DNA of 64,000 nucleotides from Flammeovirgaceae bacterium BBD 1991-12 (GCA_001657315.1 LYSV01000009.1:23634-87633); one strand, 5' to 3'. Shown: positions 25,849 to 35,254, numbered from the stretch's first letter. Made by a program: numbers and translations. Notes: generated from the letters alone by a model not told the origin.

Positions 25849-26568
25849 ATGTCTGTAGATAAATCAACCAAAGCAGCACGGGGGAGTGTACAATGTGACA
25901 ACTCTTCCTTTAACCTTCTCAAGGCCAACGATTTTGTGGCTGAGAATATAAGAAAGAAGATGGCTGAGCAGCGCATTATGCTCATCAACATCACTTCTTC
26001 AGCCGGCAGCGGCAAAACCACACTACTGCAGGAAACAGCAAAACGGATCAGTGATCAGGTGAAGATGAAAGTGCTGGTGGGTGATCTCGAGACTGAGCGG
26101 GATGCTGACAGAATAAAAGAGAGCGGCGTAGAGGCATTACAGATCGTGACCGGTGGTATCTGTCATCTGGAGGCCCAGATGGTGTGGCAGGCCATGGAGC
26201 AGATCGAGCTGGACGGTGTGGAGTTATTGTTCATTGAAAATGTAGGGAATCTGGTATGTCCTGCTTCCTTTGATCTGGGGGAGGATTACCGCGTAACGCT
26301 GATGGCCACTACTGAGGGGGACGACAAGCCAAAGAAATATCCCAGAATGTTCCTGACCAGTGATATGATGCTGGTTTCAAAATCCGACCTGCTGCCATAC
26401 CTGCCTTTTTCCGTTGAAGCAGTGACAAAGGATGCCAGGGACGTTAATGCTGAAATAGAAGTGATCCAGGTCTCCGGACTCACGGGAGAAGGGATGGACG
26501 CCTGGTGTGAATGGCTAATGAACAAGGTCAGGGAAAAACGGGTAGCTTCAGAGACAGCTACTATCTGA
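25849..26568 (+). CDS. hypB: Hydrogenase nickel incorporation GTPase HypB
   Basis: 239 residues. SIMIBI-class GTPase that powers Ni transfer. Motifs: P-loop SSAGSGKTTLL, GDLETERDAD, GGICHLEAQMV (Cys-His metal site at the G-domain dimer interface), ENVGNLVCPASFDLG, and SKSDLLPY for guanine recognition. It lacks the N-terminal CxxCGC high-affinity site and the His-rich nickel-storage stretch of some HypB proteins; the dedicated permease downstream may compensate. It is first in the second unit. Confidence 0.96.
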   Translation: MSVDKSTKAARGSVQCDNSSFNLLKANDFVAENIRKKMAEQRIMLINITSSAGSGKTTLLQETAKRISDQVKMKVLVGDLETERDADRIKESGVEALQIVTGGICHLEAQMVWQAMEQIELDGVELLFIENVGNLVCPASFDLGEDYRVTLMATTEGDDKPKKYPRMFLTSDMMLVSKSDLLPYLPFSVEAVTKDARDVNAEIEVIQVSGLTGEGMDAWCEWLMNKVREKRVASETATI

Positions 26569-28877
26569 TTTTGCCGGGTTACCACATTCATATCAAAGGA
26601 CGTGTTCAGGGAGTAGGCTTCCGGCCCTTTGTCTATCGCCTGGCGCAGGAAATGAATGTGGCCGGATGGGTGAGCAACACATCCGACGGAGTACACATTG
26701 AAATTGATGCAAAGCCTGCGTTGGCACAGGCATTTTATCGGCGATGTATAGAACATCCGCCGGTTCAATCATTGGTGACGGATCATGATATAGAGGAGAT
26801 TGTCCAACAATCCTTTTCCGGATTTGAGATCAGGCAAAGTACGGAAAACGGTAGGCCGGACCTGACCATAACCCCGGACTTTGCAATATGCGGGGACTGC
26901 ATGCAGGAACTCTCCGATACGGCTGATCGCCGATTTTCCTACCCCTTCATCACCTGTACCAATTGTGGCCCACGTTATTCCATCCTCGATGGACTTCCCT
27001 ATGATCGCCACCTCACCTCCATGGAGGCATTTGGTATGTGTGAACGTTGCAGGGCTGAGTATGAGGACCCCACGGATCGCCGTTATTACTCCCAGACCAA
27101 CTCGTGTTCTCAGTGTGGGATATCCCTGCTGCTGACATCGGCTGACGGCCATGAAGTGACCAATCAGGAACAGGCATTGAAGTCGGTGAATAGCGCGCTG
27201 AATGAGGGAAGAATATTGGCGGTGAAGGGAATAGGTGGATATTTATTGATGTGTGATGCAACACGACCATCATCTGTCAGGCTGTTGAGAGAGCGCAAAC
27301 ATCGTCCGGAAAAACCTTTTGCTGTATTATATCCTGACAGTGCATTACTGAAGAAGGATGTTTATGTCACAGATCATCAGGCCAGGCTGTTGAACGGTCC
27401 CGTTGCGCCTATACTCATCCTGCCTCTGAAACCTGAGCTTCCTTCCGGGCTATGCCATGAACTGGTAGCACCACGGCTTTGGCATTTGGGGGTAATGCTA
27501 CCCTATGCTCCCATACTGTATTTGATAGCACGGCAATTCAGGAAGCCCCTGATAGCTACCAGCGCCAATCTTAGTGGTTCGCCCATCGTATACAGGAATG
27601 ATCGGGCACATCATGAACTGTTCCGTTTTGCCGACCTGATCCTGTCACATGACCGGGAGATCTGTATGCCACAGGATGATTCTGTGATCAAACCAACTCC
27701 CTTCAATAAAGAAACTATCATTATCCGAAGATCCAGAGGACTGGCTCCGGGTTATGAGCATTCCATGGATCTGCCGGAGCAAACGGTGCTGTCACTTGGA
27801 GCAGAGATGAAAGGAAGTTTTGGCCTCTCCACCGGCAATAACATGTACGTTTCACAATTTCTGGGTGATCTTGAAGGTTTTGAGTCCCAGGAAACCTTCC
27901 GGCAGGCGTTGTCTCACTTTTTAAGGCTCACGAAAGCGGAACCGCAGGCTGTCCTGACGGATCTGCACCCTGGCTATTTCACCACATCCCTTGGTGAACA
28001 ACTGGCGAATGAGATGCAGATCCCTGTTCATCAGGTCCAGCATCATGAAGCACATTTTGCCGCGGTATTGGCAGAAAACAATGTTGCAGAGACCAGTGAA
28101 GAAGTGCTGGGGGTCATCTGGGATGGCATGGGGTATGGTCACGATGGCAATATCTGGGGGGGTGAGTTTTTTACTTTCCGGAATGGAGAAATGGAAAGAA
28201 CAGCACATATTGAATACTTTCCATGGATGGCTGGCAATAAGATGGCAAGAGAACCGAGACTGTCCGCCTTCTCCCTTACGCATGGCCACCCTGTACTCAA
28301 AGGTACTTTCAATAACAATGAATGGGAGTTCTACCGGAAGTTGATCGTTCATCCCGATCTGTACACTTCCAGCGTGGGCCGGCTTTTTGATGCAGTGGCA
28401 GCCTTGTTGGGCGAGCTGGAAAGATCGACCTATGAGGGACAGGCCGGACTGCTGCTGGAACAACGGGCGCTGGAGTATTTTGAACACTCTAACTGGAAAA
28501 AGCCGGAACCGTACGGTTTTGAAATATCAGGGAGCGTTGTTTCAATACGGCCTATGCTGTCGGAGATCATCGATGACCTTGCAAAGTACACTGAACATTC
28601 AGAAATAGTCGCACGGTTCCATCAAACGTTGGTTATGATCATTGAAAAAACTGCCGAACAGGGTGGCTACGGTCACCTGGCCTTCAGTGGCGGAGTATTT
28701 CAGAATGGTGTTCTGACCGATCTGATCCGGCAGCAGTTGGGTGAAGCGTATCAGCTTTGTTTTCACAGGCAGATGCCACCCAATGATGAAAACATTGCCT
28801 TTGGACAATTGATCCACTACATAAACGGATCAACGAGGCCATCATTAAAAATGGAAGAGCATTATATTAAATCATAA
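26511..28877 (+). CDS. hypF: Carbamoyltransferase HypF
   Basis: 788 residues if the ATG at 26511 is used, which overlaps hypB by 58 bp; the TTG at 26571 (just after the hypB stop) would give a shorter N-terminus that fits the family equally well. Domains in order: acylphosphatase (YHIHIKGRVQGVGFRPFVYRLA), two zinc fingers (CGDCMQEL...CTNCGPRY, CERCRAEY...CSQCG), a YrdC/Sua5-like domain (AVKGIGGYLLMCDA, RPEKPFAVL, ATSANLSGSP), and a Kae1-like C-terminal domain (HHEAHFAAVLAEN, DGMGYGHDGNIWGGEF, FSGGVFQN). It makes the thiocarbamate precursor of the CN ligands from carbamoyl phosphate, handing it to HypE. Confidence 0.96.
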   Translation: MANEQGQGKTGSFRDSYYLILPGYHIHIKGRVQGVGFRPFVYRLAQEMNVAGWVSNTSDGVHIEIDAKPALAQAFYRRCIEHPPVQSLVTDHDIEEIVQQSFSGFEIRQSTENGRPDLTITPDFAICGDCMQELSDTADRRFSYPFITCTNCGPRYSILDGLPYDRHLTSMEAFGMCERCRAEYEDPTDRRYYSQTNSCSQCGISLLLTSADGHEVTNQEQALKSVNSALNEGRILAVKGIGGYLLMCDATRPSSVRLLRERKHRPEKPFAVLYPDSALLKKDVYVTDHQARLLNGPVAPILILPLKPELPSGLCHELVAPRLWHLGVMLPYAPILYLIARQFRKPLIATSANLSGSPIVYRNDRAHHELFRFADLILSHDREICMPQDDSVIKPTPFNKETIIIRRSRGLAPGYEHSMDLPEQTVLSLGAEMKGSFGLSTGNNMYVSQFLGDLEGFESQETFRQALSHFLRLTKAEPQAVLTDLHPGYFTTSLGEQLANEMQIPVHQVQHHEAHFAAVLAENNVAETSEEVLGVIWDGMGYGHDGNIWGGEFFTFRNGEMERTAHIEYFPWMAGNKMAREPRLSAFSLTHGHPVLKGTFNNNEWEFYRKLIVHPDLYTSSVGRLFDAVAALLGELERSTYEGQAGLLLEQRALEYFEHSNWKKPEPYGFEISGSVVSIRPMLSEIIDDLAKYTEHSEIVARFHQTLVMIIEKTAEQGGYGHLAFSGGVFQNGVLTDLIRQQLGEAYQLCFHRQMPPNDENIAFGQLIHYINGSTRPSLKMEEHYIKS

Positions 28878-28882
28878 ATAAA

Positions 28883-29164
28883 ATGTGTTTAGCAATACCT
28901 GGCAGGATAAAGTCCATAGAATCTCAGTACGATGGACTGGTACGCATGGCAAAAGTGCAGTTTGGCGGCATTGTCAAAGAGGCCAGCCTGGAAATGGTGC
29001 CTCATGCCAAAGAAGGTGATTATGTTCTGGTACATGTGGGGGTGGCTATCAGTGTTGTGAATGAGGAAGAAGCCAGAAAGACTTTTGAATACCTGAGAGA
29101 GGCGGGGGAGCTTGACGAACTCGAGCCTTCTTCCATGGATCAAATTGAAAACAAAAGGTCATGA
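28883..29164 (+). CDS. hypC: Hydrogenase assembly chaperone HypC
   Basis: 93 residues, a normal length. The essential N-terminus MCLAIPGRI (Cys2) is present, followed by the OB-fold-like pattern [18 protein letters not shown] and [18 protein letters not shown]. HypC binds HypD and the large-subunit precursor while the Fe(CN)2CO unit is made. It starts 5 bp after hypF and overlaps hypD by four bases. Confidence 0.96.
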   Translation: MCLAIPGRIKSIESQYDGLVRMAKVQFGGIVKEASLEMVPHAKEGDYVLVHVGVAISVVNEEEARKTFEYLREAGELDELEPSSMDQIENKRS

Positions 29165-30267
29165 AGTTTTTAAGTGAATACCGCGACCCTGAGCTGGTAA
29201 AGTCCTTTCTTGAAAGCATCAGGAAAACGATTACACGTCCGTGGACGATCATGGAGGTGTGTGGTGGGCAGACGCACAGCCTTGTAAAGAACGGATTGCT
29301 GAACCTGCTTCCGCATGAAATAACCATGGTCCACGGGCCCGGGTGTCCCGTGTGCGTAACACCTCTCAGCCTCATCGACAAAGCAGTACATCTTGCGCAG
29401 GACAAGAACGTGATCCTTTGCTCCTTTGGAGATATGTTGCGTGTGCCCGGTTCTGTAAAAAGCCTTCTGCAGGCGAAGGCGGAGGGTGCAGATGTGCGTA
29501 TTCTGTATTCACCACTGGAGGCCGTATCTCTTGCGGAAGCCCACCCCGACCGGCAGGTGGTTTTCTTTGCCGTAGGTTTCGAGACCACCGCTCCCGCCAA
29601 TGCACTGTCTGTGATCCATGCGGAGAGGAAAAAGCTGGACAACTACTCCATTCTGGCCTCCCATGTGCTGGTGCCTCCGGCAATGAAGGCCGTTTTGGAC
29701 GATGAAGACAACGTAATTCAGGCATTTCTGGCGGCTGGTCATGTTTGTACCATCATGGGGATAGATGAGTATTACCCCATTGCAAATGAATATAAGGTAC
29801 CTTTGGTGGTGACCGGTTTTGAGCCGGTGGATCTGCTGCAAGGTATTTTGATGGCAGTAAAACAACTGGAAGCAGGCGAATGGAAGCTGGAAAATCAGTA
29901 CAGTCGTGTGGTGAAGCCCGAAGGAAATCCAGAAGCAATTAAAGTGATCAGGCAGGTGTTTGAGACCATGGACCGTGAATGGCGAGGGATAGGTACTATC
30001 CCACAAAGTGGATATGAAGTGCGACCTGAATATGCCCGCTTTGATGCCAATCTGAAATTTGCTGTAAACATAAAGGTTGCCGGTGAGAGTAAGGAATGTA
30101 TAGCGGGACAAGTACTCAGAGGCATTAAAAAACCCCACGAATGCCCACAGTTCGGGAAGAAATGTACTCCTTCCCATCCTCTTGGTGCGCCTATGGTATC
30201 TTCCGAGGGGGCATGTGCCGCCTATTATCATTTTTCTAACGCTGATCTGGAGGAAGAGGTACTCTAA
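29161..30267 (+). CDS. hypD: Hydrogenase formation protein HypD
   Basis: 368 residues. HypD is the [4Fe-4S] scaffold on which the Fe(CN)2CO group is assembled with HypC and HypE. Motifs: [44 protein letters not shown] and the C-terminal cluster region ([33 protein letters not shown], cysteines spaced as usual). The ATG overlaps the hypC stop (ATGA), and HypE follows directly. Confidence 0.97.
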   Translation: MKFLSEYRDPELVKSFLESIRKTITRPWTIMEVCGGQTHSLVKNGLLNLLPHEITMVHGPGCPVCVTPLSLIDKAVHLAQDKNVILCSFGDMLRVPGSVKSLLQAKAEGADVRILYSPLEAVSLAEAHPDRQVVFFAVGFETTAPANALSVIHAERKKLDNYSILASHVLVPPAMKAVLDDEDNVIQAFLAAGHVCTIMGIDEYYPIANEYKVPLVVTGFEPVDLLQGILMAVKQLEAGEWKLENQYSRVVKPEGNPEAIKVIRQVFETMDREWRGIGTIPQSGYEVRPEYARFDANLKFAVNIKVAGESKECIAGQVLRGIKKPHECPQFGKKCTPSHPLGAPMVSSEGACAAYYHFSNADLEEEVL

Positions 30268-30268
30268 T

Positions 30269-31309
30269 ATGGCACTGCGACTCGACTGCCCACTCCCAAA
30301 GCTGGATTTTGATGTGATCACTCTCGGTCATGGCAGTGGCGGGCTGTTAACACGTAAGCTGCTGGAAAGTGGTGTTTTTGACCTGTTGAAAAATGATCAT
30401 TTAAATGAGCAGCATGATGGAGCCTTGCTTGATCTTACAGGCAGGACAGCATTCACCACGGATAGTTTTGTGATCTCACCGATCATTTTTCCCGGAGGGA
30501 ACATAGGCGAGCTGGCCGTAAATGGTACCGTCAATGACCTCGCAATGTGCGGAGCCATACCTGAATTTCTTTCCCTGAGTTTTATCATAGAGGAAGGATT
30601 ACCGGTGGAAGAATTTTGGGAAGTACTGGTGGGTATAAAATATGCTGCTGGAATTGCCGGCGTACAGGTGGTCACGGGTGATACCAAGGTAGTGGAAAGA
30701 GGCAAGGGGGACAAGCTTTTCATTAATACCACCGGGCTGGGTCAGGTCCATGAGAAGGCCGACATTTCGGTAAATAACATCAGGGCGGGCGATAAGATCA
30801 TTCTTAGTGGTGAAGTGGCTACTCACGGAATAGCGATCATGTCAGTGAGGCAGGGACTGGAGTTTGAAACGGATATCCAAAGTGATACCCAAAGTCTGGG
30901 TAAGGTAGTGAATGATCTGTTGGGACAATTTGGTCATGATATTCATGTTTTACGTGACCCGACAAGGGGAGGGGTAGCTACCGTTCTCAAGGAGATAGCG
31001 ACGCAGTCCGGTTTAGGTATGGAGCTCGACCAGAAGAATATCCCTATCAACTCCGGCGTGGAAGGTGCCTGTGAAATGCTCGGGCTGGACCCTTTGTATG
31101 TGGCCAATGAAGGACTTTTTGTAGGCATTGTGGATCCAGTTGCAGAGGACATGATTGCCATGTTAAGAGATACTGAGGAAGGGAAAAATGCACAATGTAT
31201 AGGCACCGTGACCTCCAACCATCCAGGACAGGTGGTCATGAAAAGCCCTGTTGGGGGCAAAAGAGTACTTAACCTGCTGCCAGGTGAGCAGCTTCCTCGG
31301 ATTTGCTGA
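30269..31309 (+). CDS. hypE: Hydrogenase expression/formation protein HypE
   Basis: 346 residues from the ATG at 30269, immediately after the hypD stop; an in-frame GTG at 30182 lies inside hypD and is unlikely. HypE dehydrates the carbamoyl group to a thiocyanate on its C-terminal cysteine. The sequence shows ITLGHGSGGLLTRKLL, FTTDSFVISPIIFPGGNIGELAV, NDLAMCGA, VVTGDTKVV, DPTRGGVATVL, and the required C-terminal PRIC ending. It completes the hypBFCDE set. Confidence 0.97.
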   Translation: MALRLDCPLPKLDFDVITLGHGSGGLLTRKLLESGVFDLLKNDHLNEQHDGALLDLTGRTAFTTDSFVISPIIFPGGNIGELAVNGTVNDLAMCGAIPEFLSLSFIIEEGLPVEEFWEVLVGIKYAAGIAGVQVVTGDTKVVERGKGDKLFINTTGLGQVHEKADISVNNIRAGDKIILSGEVATHGIAIMSVRQGLEFETDIQSDTQSLGKVVNDLLGQFGHDIHVLRDPTRGGVATVLKEIATQSGLGMELDQKNIPINSGVEGACEMLGLDPLYVANEGLFVGIVDPVAEDMIAMLRDTEEGKNAQCIGTVTSNHPGQVVMKSPVGGKRVLNLLPGEQLPRIC

Positions 31310-31313
31310 TGAT

Positions 31314-32405
31314 ATGGAGGTGATTGAAAACAAAATATTGTCAGATAGTCTGGTATTCAAGGGAGCAGAAAACAATCCTTTTCTGGCACCCAGGGGAATC
31401 TGGATCACGGATAACGCACTTTTCGTGTCGGACACCGGTCAGAACCGCGTGTTCATCTGGCGTTCCTTTCCACAATCCGAATTTGCAGCACCTGATATAG
31501 TACTTGGGCAGGAGCAGGTAGCTGATACGTACCGCAATGCCGGACAGGCAGTAAATGCAGGCTCTTTACAGTACCCTTCAGGCATATGGTCCGATGGTCA
31601 GCGAGTGATCATAGCTGATGCATGGAACCACAGAGTGCTGATCTGGAACAGTTTTCCCACAGCCAACGGACAGCCGGCCGATGTAGTGCTGGGACAACCT
31701 GATGTTGAAAGCAACCTGCCCAATTATAAGGGTATAGGCGCCGAACCGGACGCAAGGACCCTGAACTGGCCCTATGGGGTTCATTCCGATGGGCGACAAC
31801 TGTGGGTGGCAGATACAGGAAACCGGCGTGTATTGTACTTTAAGACAATTCCCACCTCCAGCTTTACTCCGGCGGACAATGTGATTGGACAGCATAATTT
31901 TGGTGAAAAGGAATACGATGCCCAAAATGCGGTATGGCCTTATTCCGTGCGCATAGGGCCGGGGGGGCAATTGGCCGTCACCGACACCCAGTATTATCGG
32001 GTGCTGATCTGGCATGCATGGGAAAGCGCCTTTGATCGACCAGCAGATAGTATCATTGGCCAGAATGATCTCAGCGCCAACGGGCAAAACCAGTTCCGGC
32101 TAACACCATCAGACTGTTCACTGAACTGGTGTTATGATTCTTTTTTTGAAGATGAAGGTATTTGGGTGGCAGATACCGGCAACAGCCGCCTGATATGGTT
32201 TGAAAAAGTGCCTGAAAAGAATAATATGCCCGCGGATGATCTGATCGGTCATGACGACTTTGAAACAGGTAGTGAGAACAGCACCACTGTACAAGGAACG
32301 GAAAACTCCCTTTACTGGCCTTTTTCGCTATGTGTTCATCAGCATCACATGGCCATAGCAGATACGGGTAATCACAGGATCATTCTGAAAACAAAACATA
32401 CATGA
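31314..32405 (+). CDS. NHL-repeat beta-propeller protein of the hydrogenase operon
   Basis: 363 residues from the ATG at 31314, 4 bp after hypE. Six NHL-type blades are visible, each ending in a motif such as VSDTGQNRVFIW, IADAWNHRVLIW, VADTGNRRVLYF, VTDTQYYRVLIW, VADTGNSRLIWF and IADTGNHRIIL. No signal peptide, so it should be cytoplasmic. From memory, NHL-repeat proteins occur in group 1h hydrogenase loci of other phyla, which would support a role in this hydrogenase class; what it binds is unknown. The next gene overlaps its stop (ATGA). Confidence 0.85.
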   Translation: MEVIENKILSDSLVFKGAENNPFLAPRGIWITDNALFVSDTGQNRVFIWRSFPQSEFAAPDIVLGQEQVADTYRNAGQAVNAGSLQYPSGIWSDGQRVIIADAWNHRVLIWNSFPTANGQPADVVLGQPDVESNLPNYKGIGAEPDARTLNWPYGVHSDGRQLWVADTGNRRVLYFKTIPTSSFTPADNVIGQHNFGEKEYDAQNAVWPYSVRIGPGGQLAVTDTQYYRVLIWHAWESAFDRPADSIIGQNDLSANGQNQFRLTPSDCSLNWCYDSFFEDEGIWVADTGNSRLIWFEKVPEKNNMPADDLIGHDDFETGSENSTTVQGTENSLYWPFSLCVHQHHMAIADTGNHRIILKTKHT

Positions 32406-33013
32406 TGACATTCCCTTTATTGTTTGCTGCTGTTATTGGTTTTAATCATGCCTTTGAGGCTGACCATGTACTGGCAGTAGGTAACATTGTAAACAAACGT
32501 ACCAGCTTCAGGCAGGCCTTACGCGATGGCCTTTTCTGGGGGCTGGGCCATACGTCCATGATCTTTGTTATAGGATGTCTCATTATTCTGGGCAAGGCTG
32601 CAATTGCCGGGTCTCATTTTGAGCTTTTTGAAGTGATCGTTGGCATTTCGCTGATCCTGCTGGGAGGTTACCGGCTGTTCCGTATGCGGGGTCATGACAG
32701 TCTTCATCATGTACATGATACAGCAAATCACCGGCTTGCCTATACCATTGGCCTCATCCATGGACTGGCAGGCAGCGGCGCGGTAGTACTGGTGGCCATG
32801 TCACAGTTGGAAAATGCCTATGAAAGTGTTCTTTACCTGATCATCTTTGGTGTGGGATCCATGCTGGGTATGATGGTAGTGGCCGGTGTTTTCAATCTGC
32901 CGTTTTCAAGAAGGATCAAGGCAACAACTTCATTTCAGATGATCCTTGTTCTCGTATCAGCGTTATTGTGCATAGGTTACGGTGGCTGGATGATCCTCCG
33001 GTATTTCATGTAA
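32402..33013 (+). CDS. NicO/UreH-like nickel permease
   Basis: 203 residues, about six transmembrane helices. The signature GFNHAFEADHVLAVGNIV matches the HX4DH metal motif of NiCoT/UreH-type transporters, and a second GLIHGLAGSGAVVLVAM helix is typical of the UreH subfamily. A loop rich in His (GHDSLHHVHDTANHR, about 100-115) may bind Ni. Its place in the hyp operon makes nickel supply for the hydrogenase the likely task. It overlaps the NHL gene by four bases. Confidence 0.9.
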   Translation: MMTFPLLFAAVIGFNHAFEADHVLAVGNIVNKRTSFRQALRDGLFWGLGHTSMIFVIGCLIILGKAAIAGSHFELFEVIVGISLILLGGYRLFRMRGHDSLHHVHDTANHRLAYTIGLIHGLAGSGAVVLVAMSQLENAYESVLYLIIFGVGSMLGMMVVAGVFNLPFSRRIKATTSFQMILVLVSALLCIGYGGWMILRYFM

Positions 33014-33018
33014 GGATC

Positions 33019-33576
33019 ATGGAAAAGGTTGAGTTAAATATCGTGGCACTCGCCAATAGTGAATCGCACCCCGGGAATTTTGCGCTTATACTGGAAGATA
33101 TAAAAAGGAACCGAAGGATCCCCATCACCATCGGGCCACCGGAAGCCCGGTCCATAGCCATGGTGCTTGAAAAGATGACCTCAAAACGCCCTCAAACGCA
33201 CGACCTGTTCGAGAATGTGATCTCAGAGCTGGGAGGGCAACTGGTAGAGGTTGTGATCAATGAAGTGGTAGAAGAAAAATACCATGCATTACTGATCATT
33301 GAACAGAATGGACGGCGAATAGCTGTAGATGCCCGAACGTCCGATGCCGTGGCCCTTGCGGTCAGGTGTAACTGTCCTATTTATTCGTATGAGGATATTA
33401 TCAACGAAACCGGTTTTACCGTGGATCAGGAAGGATTGACCATGGAAAAGCGCGGTGCTTTTATCAACTATCCCCTTCATGAACTGGAAGAGCTACTAGC
33501 CCGTGTACTTGCCAGGGAAGACTACGAAAGCGCTTCACGTATAAGGGATGCCATCAGCCGTAAAAAGGCAGAGTAA
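33019..33576 (+). CDS. Bifunctional nuclease (BFN/DUF151) domain protein with UVR motif
   Basis: 185 residues from the ATG at 33019; a TTG-type start at 32968 would overlap the permease gene. The BFN domain covers about residues 1-135 (ALILEDIKRNRRIPITIGPPEARSIA, AVDARTSDAVALAVRCNCPIY). The C-terminus carries a UVR motif (LEELLARVLAREDYESASRIRDAI). Such fusions are common in Bacteroidota, where they are usually not next to hydrogenase genes. The 5-bp spacing suggests it is transcribed with the operon, perhaps only as a passenger. Confidence 0.9.
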   Translation: MEKVELNIVALANSESHPGNFALILEDIKRNRRIPITIGPPEARSIAMVLEKMTSKRPQTHDLFENVISELGGQLVEVVINEVVEEKYHALLIIEQNGRRIAVDARTSDAVALAVRCNCPIYSYEDIINETGFTVDQEGLTMEKRGAFINYPLHELEELLARVLAREDYESASRIRDAISRKKAE

Positions 33577-33599
33577 GTTCAGGATTCTACGTTAAAAGC

Positions 33600-35093
33600 T
33601 TACACGACCATACCAACAAACCCGAGATTCAGCCGGTCGGAAAACTTGTTGCTGAAGGTTTTTTTGGGGTTAAATTCACGAAAGTATTTCTGCCATACCT
33701 GCAATTCCGGATAGTACTTTTCGATCACTTCCGGCTTTCCGTCCAGTATGGTATTGATCTTTCCCCAATGCGGTATGCCATTGTGTTTGAGCATGATCTC
33801 CTGATAGCCATACAATATTTCGTCCAGTTTAGGTGTACCGGTGATAAATGGAGTATCGATATAGGCCACCTGCCTGCCATATTCCGGAGACAGGTAGGCC
33901 GGTGACCGGTCAACAAACCGCAGGCCCATGGGTGCTGTCTGGAAAAGTCCTTTTTCCTTGTTTTCCACCGCCTTGTCAAACATTTCCTCCAGTGCAGTGA
34001 TGAAATCATTATTGTTGTCCGTCATATCAAAGGCAAACTCACTGTCATAGGCTCTGATCTTCACATATTCGGCACCTTGATAAAGTACACGGTACCCCTT
34101 GTTTTCATACCGTTTATCCTGTAATGACCTTAGCGAGCTGTCAATCATACCAGGCAGCTTTTCGGGCTTTCGCCGGGCGATCCTGCGGAGCACCAGATAG
34201 GACAGGGGTAGTCTACCCAGAATACTGCTGATCCAGTTTCTGGTAGCGTCACCCAGCGTACGGTGTGGTCGGGTGTTCAATAGCCGGTGCCTTACTACAA
34301 TGCAGGTATGGTCACCATCCTTGTTTTTATATGGGTTGACCTGGACCATTACACCGCGTATGGGTGTACTGCCATCCTCTTCATAAAACAGGCTTCTGTC
34401 CTTTAGCCTGGGTTTGACATAACTCCAGTCATAGCACTTTTTGGTTTCCTCCAGAAAATACATATCCTCCATTTCCAGAATGAAAGAATAAATGATACCA
34501 AAACAACCGAGGCTGAGCACAGCACTGTAAAAGACCTGGTCATTCTGCACAAGTTCAACATTCGTGTCGTGGTACTGATCAGGGGAAGTGATACCGTTGG
34601 TGGGCTCAACCCTCAGGCACTTCCCGCCATGGGTAACAAGCAGGATAGAGCGCACCATGCCAGGAAAGGAAGGCAGCCCGAGACCGGTACCATGTGTGCC
34701 GGTAGAGATGGCCCCGGCAAGGGTTTGATTGTCAATACCCCCCATGTTCTTTACACAAAGGTCCAGTCGATCCATTTTCCGGTTAAATTTCTGAACAGTC
34801 ATGCCTCCCTGCACATGGACAAGATTCAGTTGGCGGTACTCCGGCTTGATGCTGTTGTTGTCCAGTGGAAGGAGTGCGTTCAGTTTTTTGAGATCTACAA
34901 GATAAACCTCAGGAAGGGCTACATCGGAAAAGGAATGTCCGGAACCTACGGCTTTAATTCGCTTGTTTTCGTTTTCAGCCCGTTGTACGAGCTCCACTAC
35001 ATCCTGGAGGTTGCGGGGAATGCAGTAGTAAGGCATACGGCCTCCGAACTTGTGAATAGTGTTCATCCATTTTTTGTTCTTTCGTATTTTCAT
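33600..35093 (-). CDS. FAD-linked sugar-lactone oxidase-like protein (ALO family)
   Basis: 497 residues, no signal peptide. An N-terminal FAD_binding_4 (PCMH) domain shows IPRNLQDVVELVQRAENENKRIKAVGSGHSFSDVA and TLAGAISTGTHGTGLGLPSFPGMV. The rest fits the D-arabinono-/L-gulono-1,4-lactone oxidase C-terminal domain, ending HWGKINTILDGKPEVIEKYYPELQVW...FRE, where HWGK is the conserved substrate-site motif. The enzymes oxidise sugar-1,4-lactones or alditols. The substrate in this organism is not known. It converges on the BFN gene with 23 bp between. Confidence 0.9.
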   Translation of the reverse strand: MKIRKNKKWMNTIHKFGGRMPYYCIPRNLQDVVELVQRAENENKRIKAVGSGHSFSDVALPEVYLVDLKKLNALLPLDNNSIKPEYRQLNLVHVQGGMTVQKFNRKMDRLDLCVKNMGGIDNQTLAGAISTGTHGTGLGLPSFPGMVRSILLVTHGGKCLRVEPTNGITSPDQYHDTNVELVQNDQVFYSAVLSLGCFGIIYSFILEMEDMYFLEETKKCYDWSYVKPRLKDRSLFYEEDGSTPIRGVMVQVNPYKNKDGDHTCIVVRHRLLNTRPHRTLGDATRNWISSILGRLPLSYLVLRRIARRKPEKLPGMIDSSLRSLQDKRYENKGYRVLYQGAEYVKIRAYDSEFAFDMTDNNNDFITALEEMFDKAVENKEKGLFQTAPMGLRFVDRSPAYLSPEYGRQVAYIDTPFITGTPKLDEILYGYQEIMLKHNGIPHWGKINTILDGKPEVIEKYYPELQVWQKYFREFNPKKTFSNKFSDRLNLGFVGMVV

Positions 35094-35161
35094 TGCAAGG
35101 GTTGGTTAGAGGAATATTGACAAAATAGTGATCTATATATTACCGTTCAAACGATTATTGG

Positions 35162-35254
35162 CATTTGGCGCCGGTAAACCATTCACCGGTCTGATTATTT
35201 TAGTGAAAATTTCTGCTGAAGGTCACCTTTCAGGGATTACGGATCCGAAAGGTG
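35162..35254. repeat. Degenerate dispersed repeat and hairpin in the 470-bp gap after the oxidase
   Basis: 35162-35218 resembles 2350-2395 (shared CATT(T)GGCGC and CTGAT..TTTAGTGA.AATTTCTGCT). Directly after it, CACCTTTC (35224-35231) pairs with GAAAGGTG (35247-35254), giving an 8-bp stem with a 15-base loop. The gap 35094-35563 contains no gene; besides this it holds the MITE-like element at 35265 and a terminator at 35503. Confidence 0.35.

Noticed and set aside
29509..30321. Minus-strand frame of 270 codons inside hypD
   Set aside because: Antisense to an unambiguous hypD; composition is that of a reverse-complement shadow and it shows no family motif.
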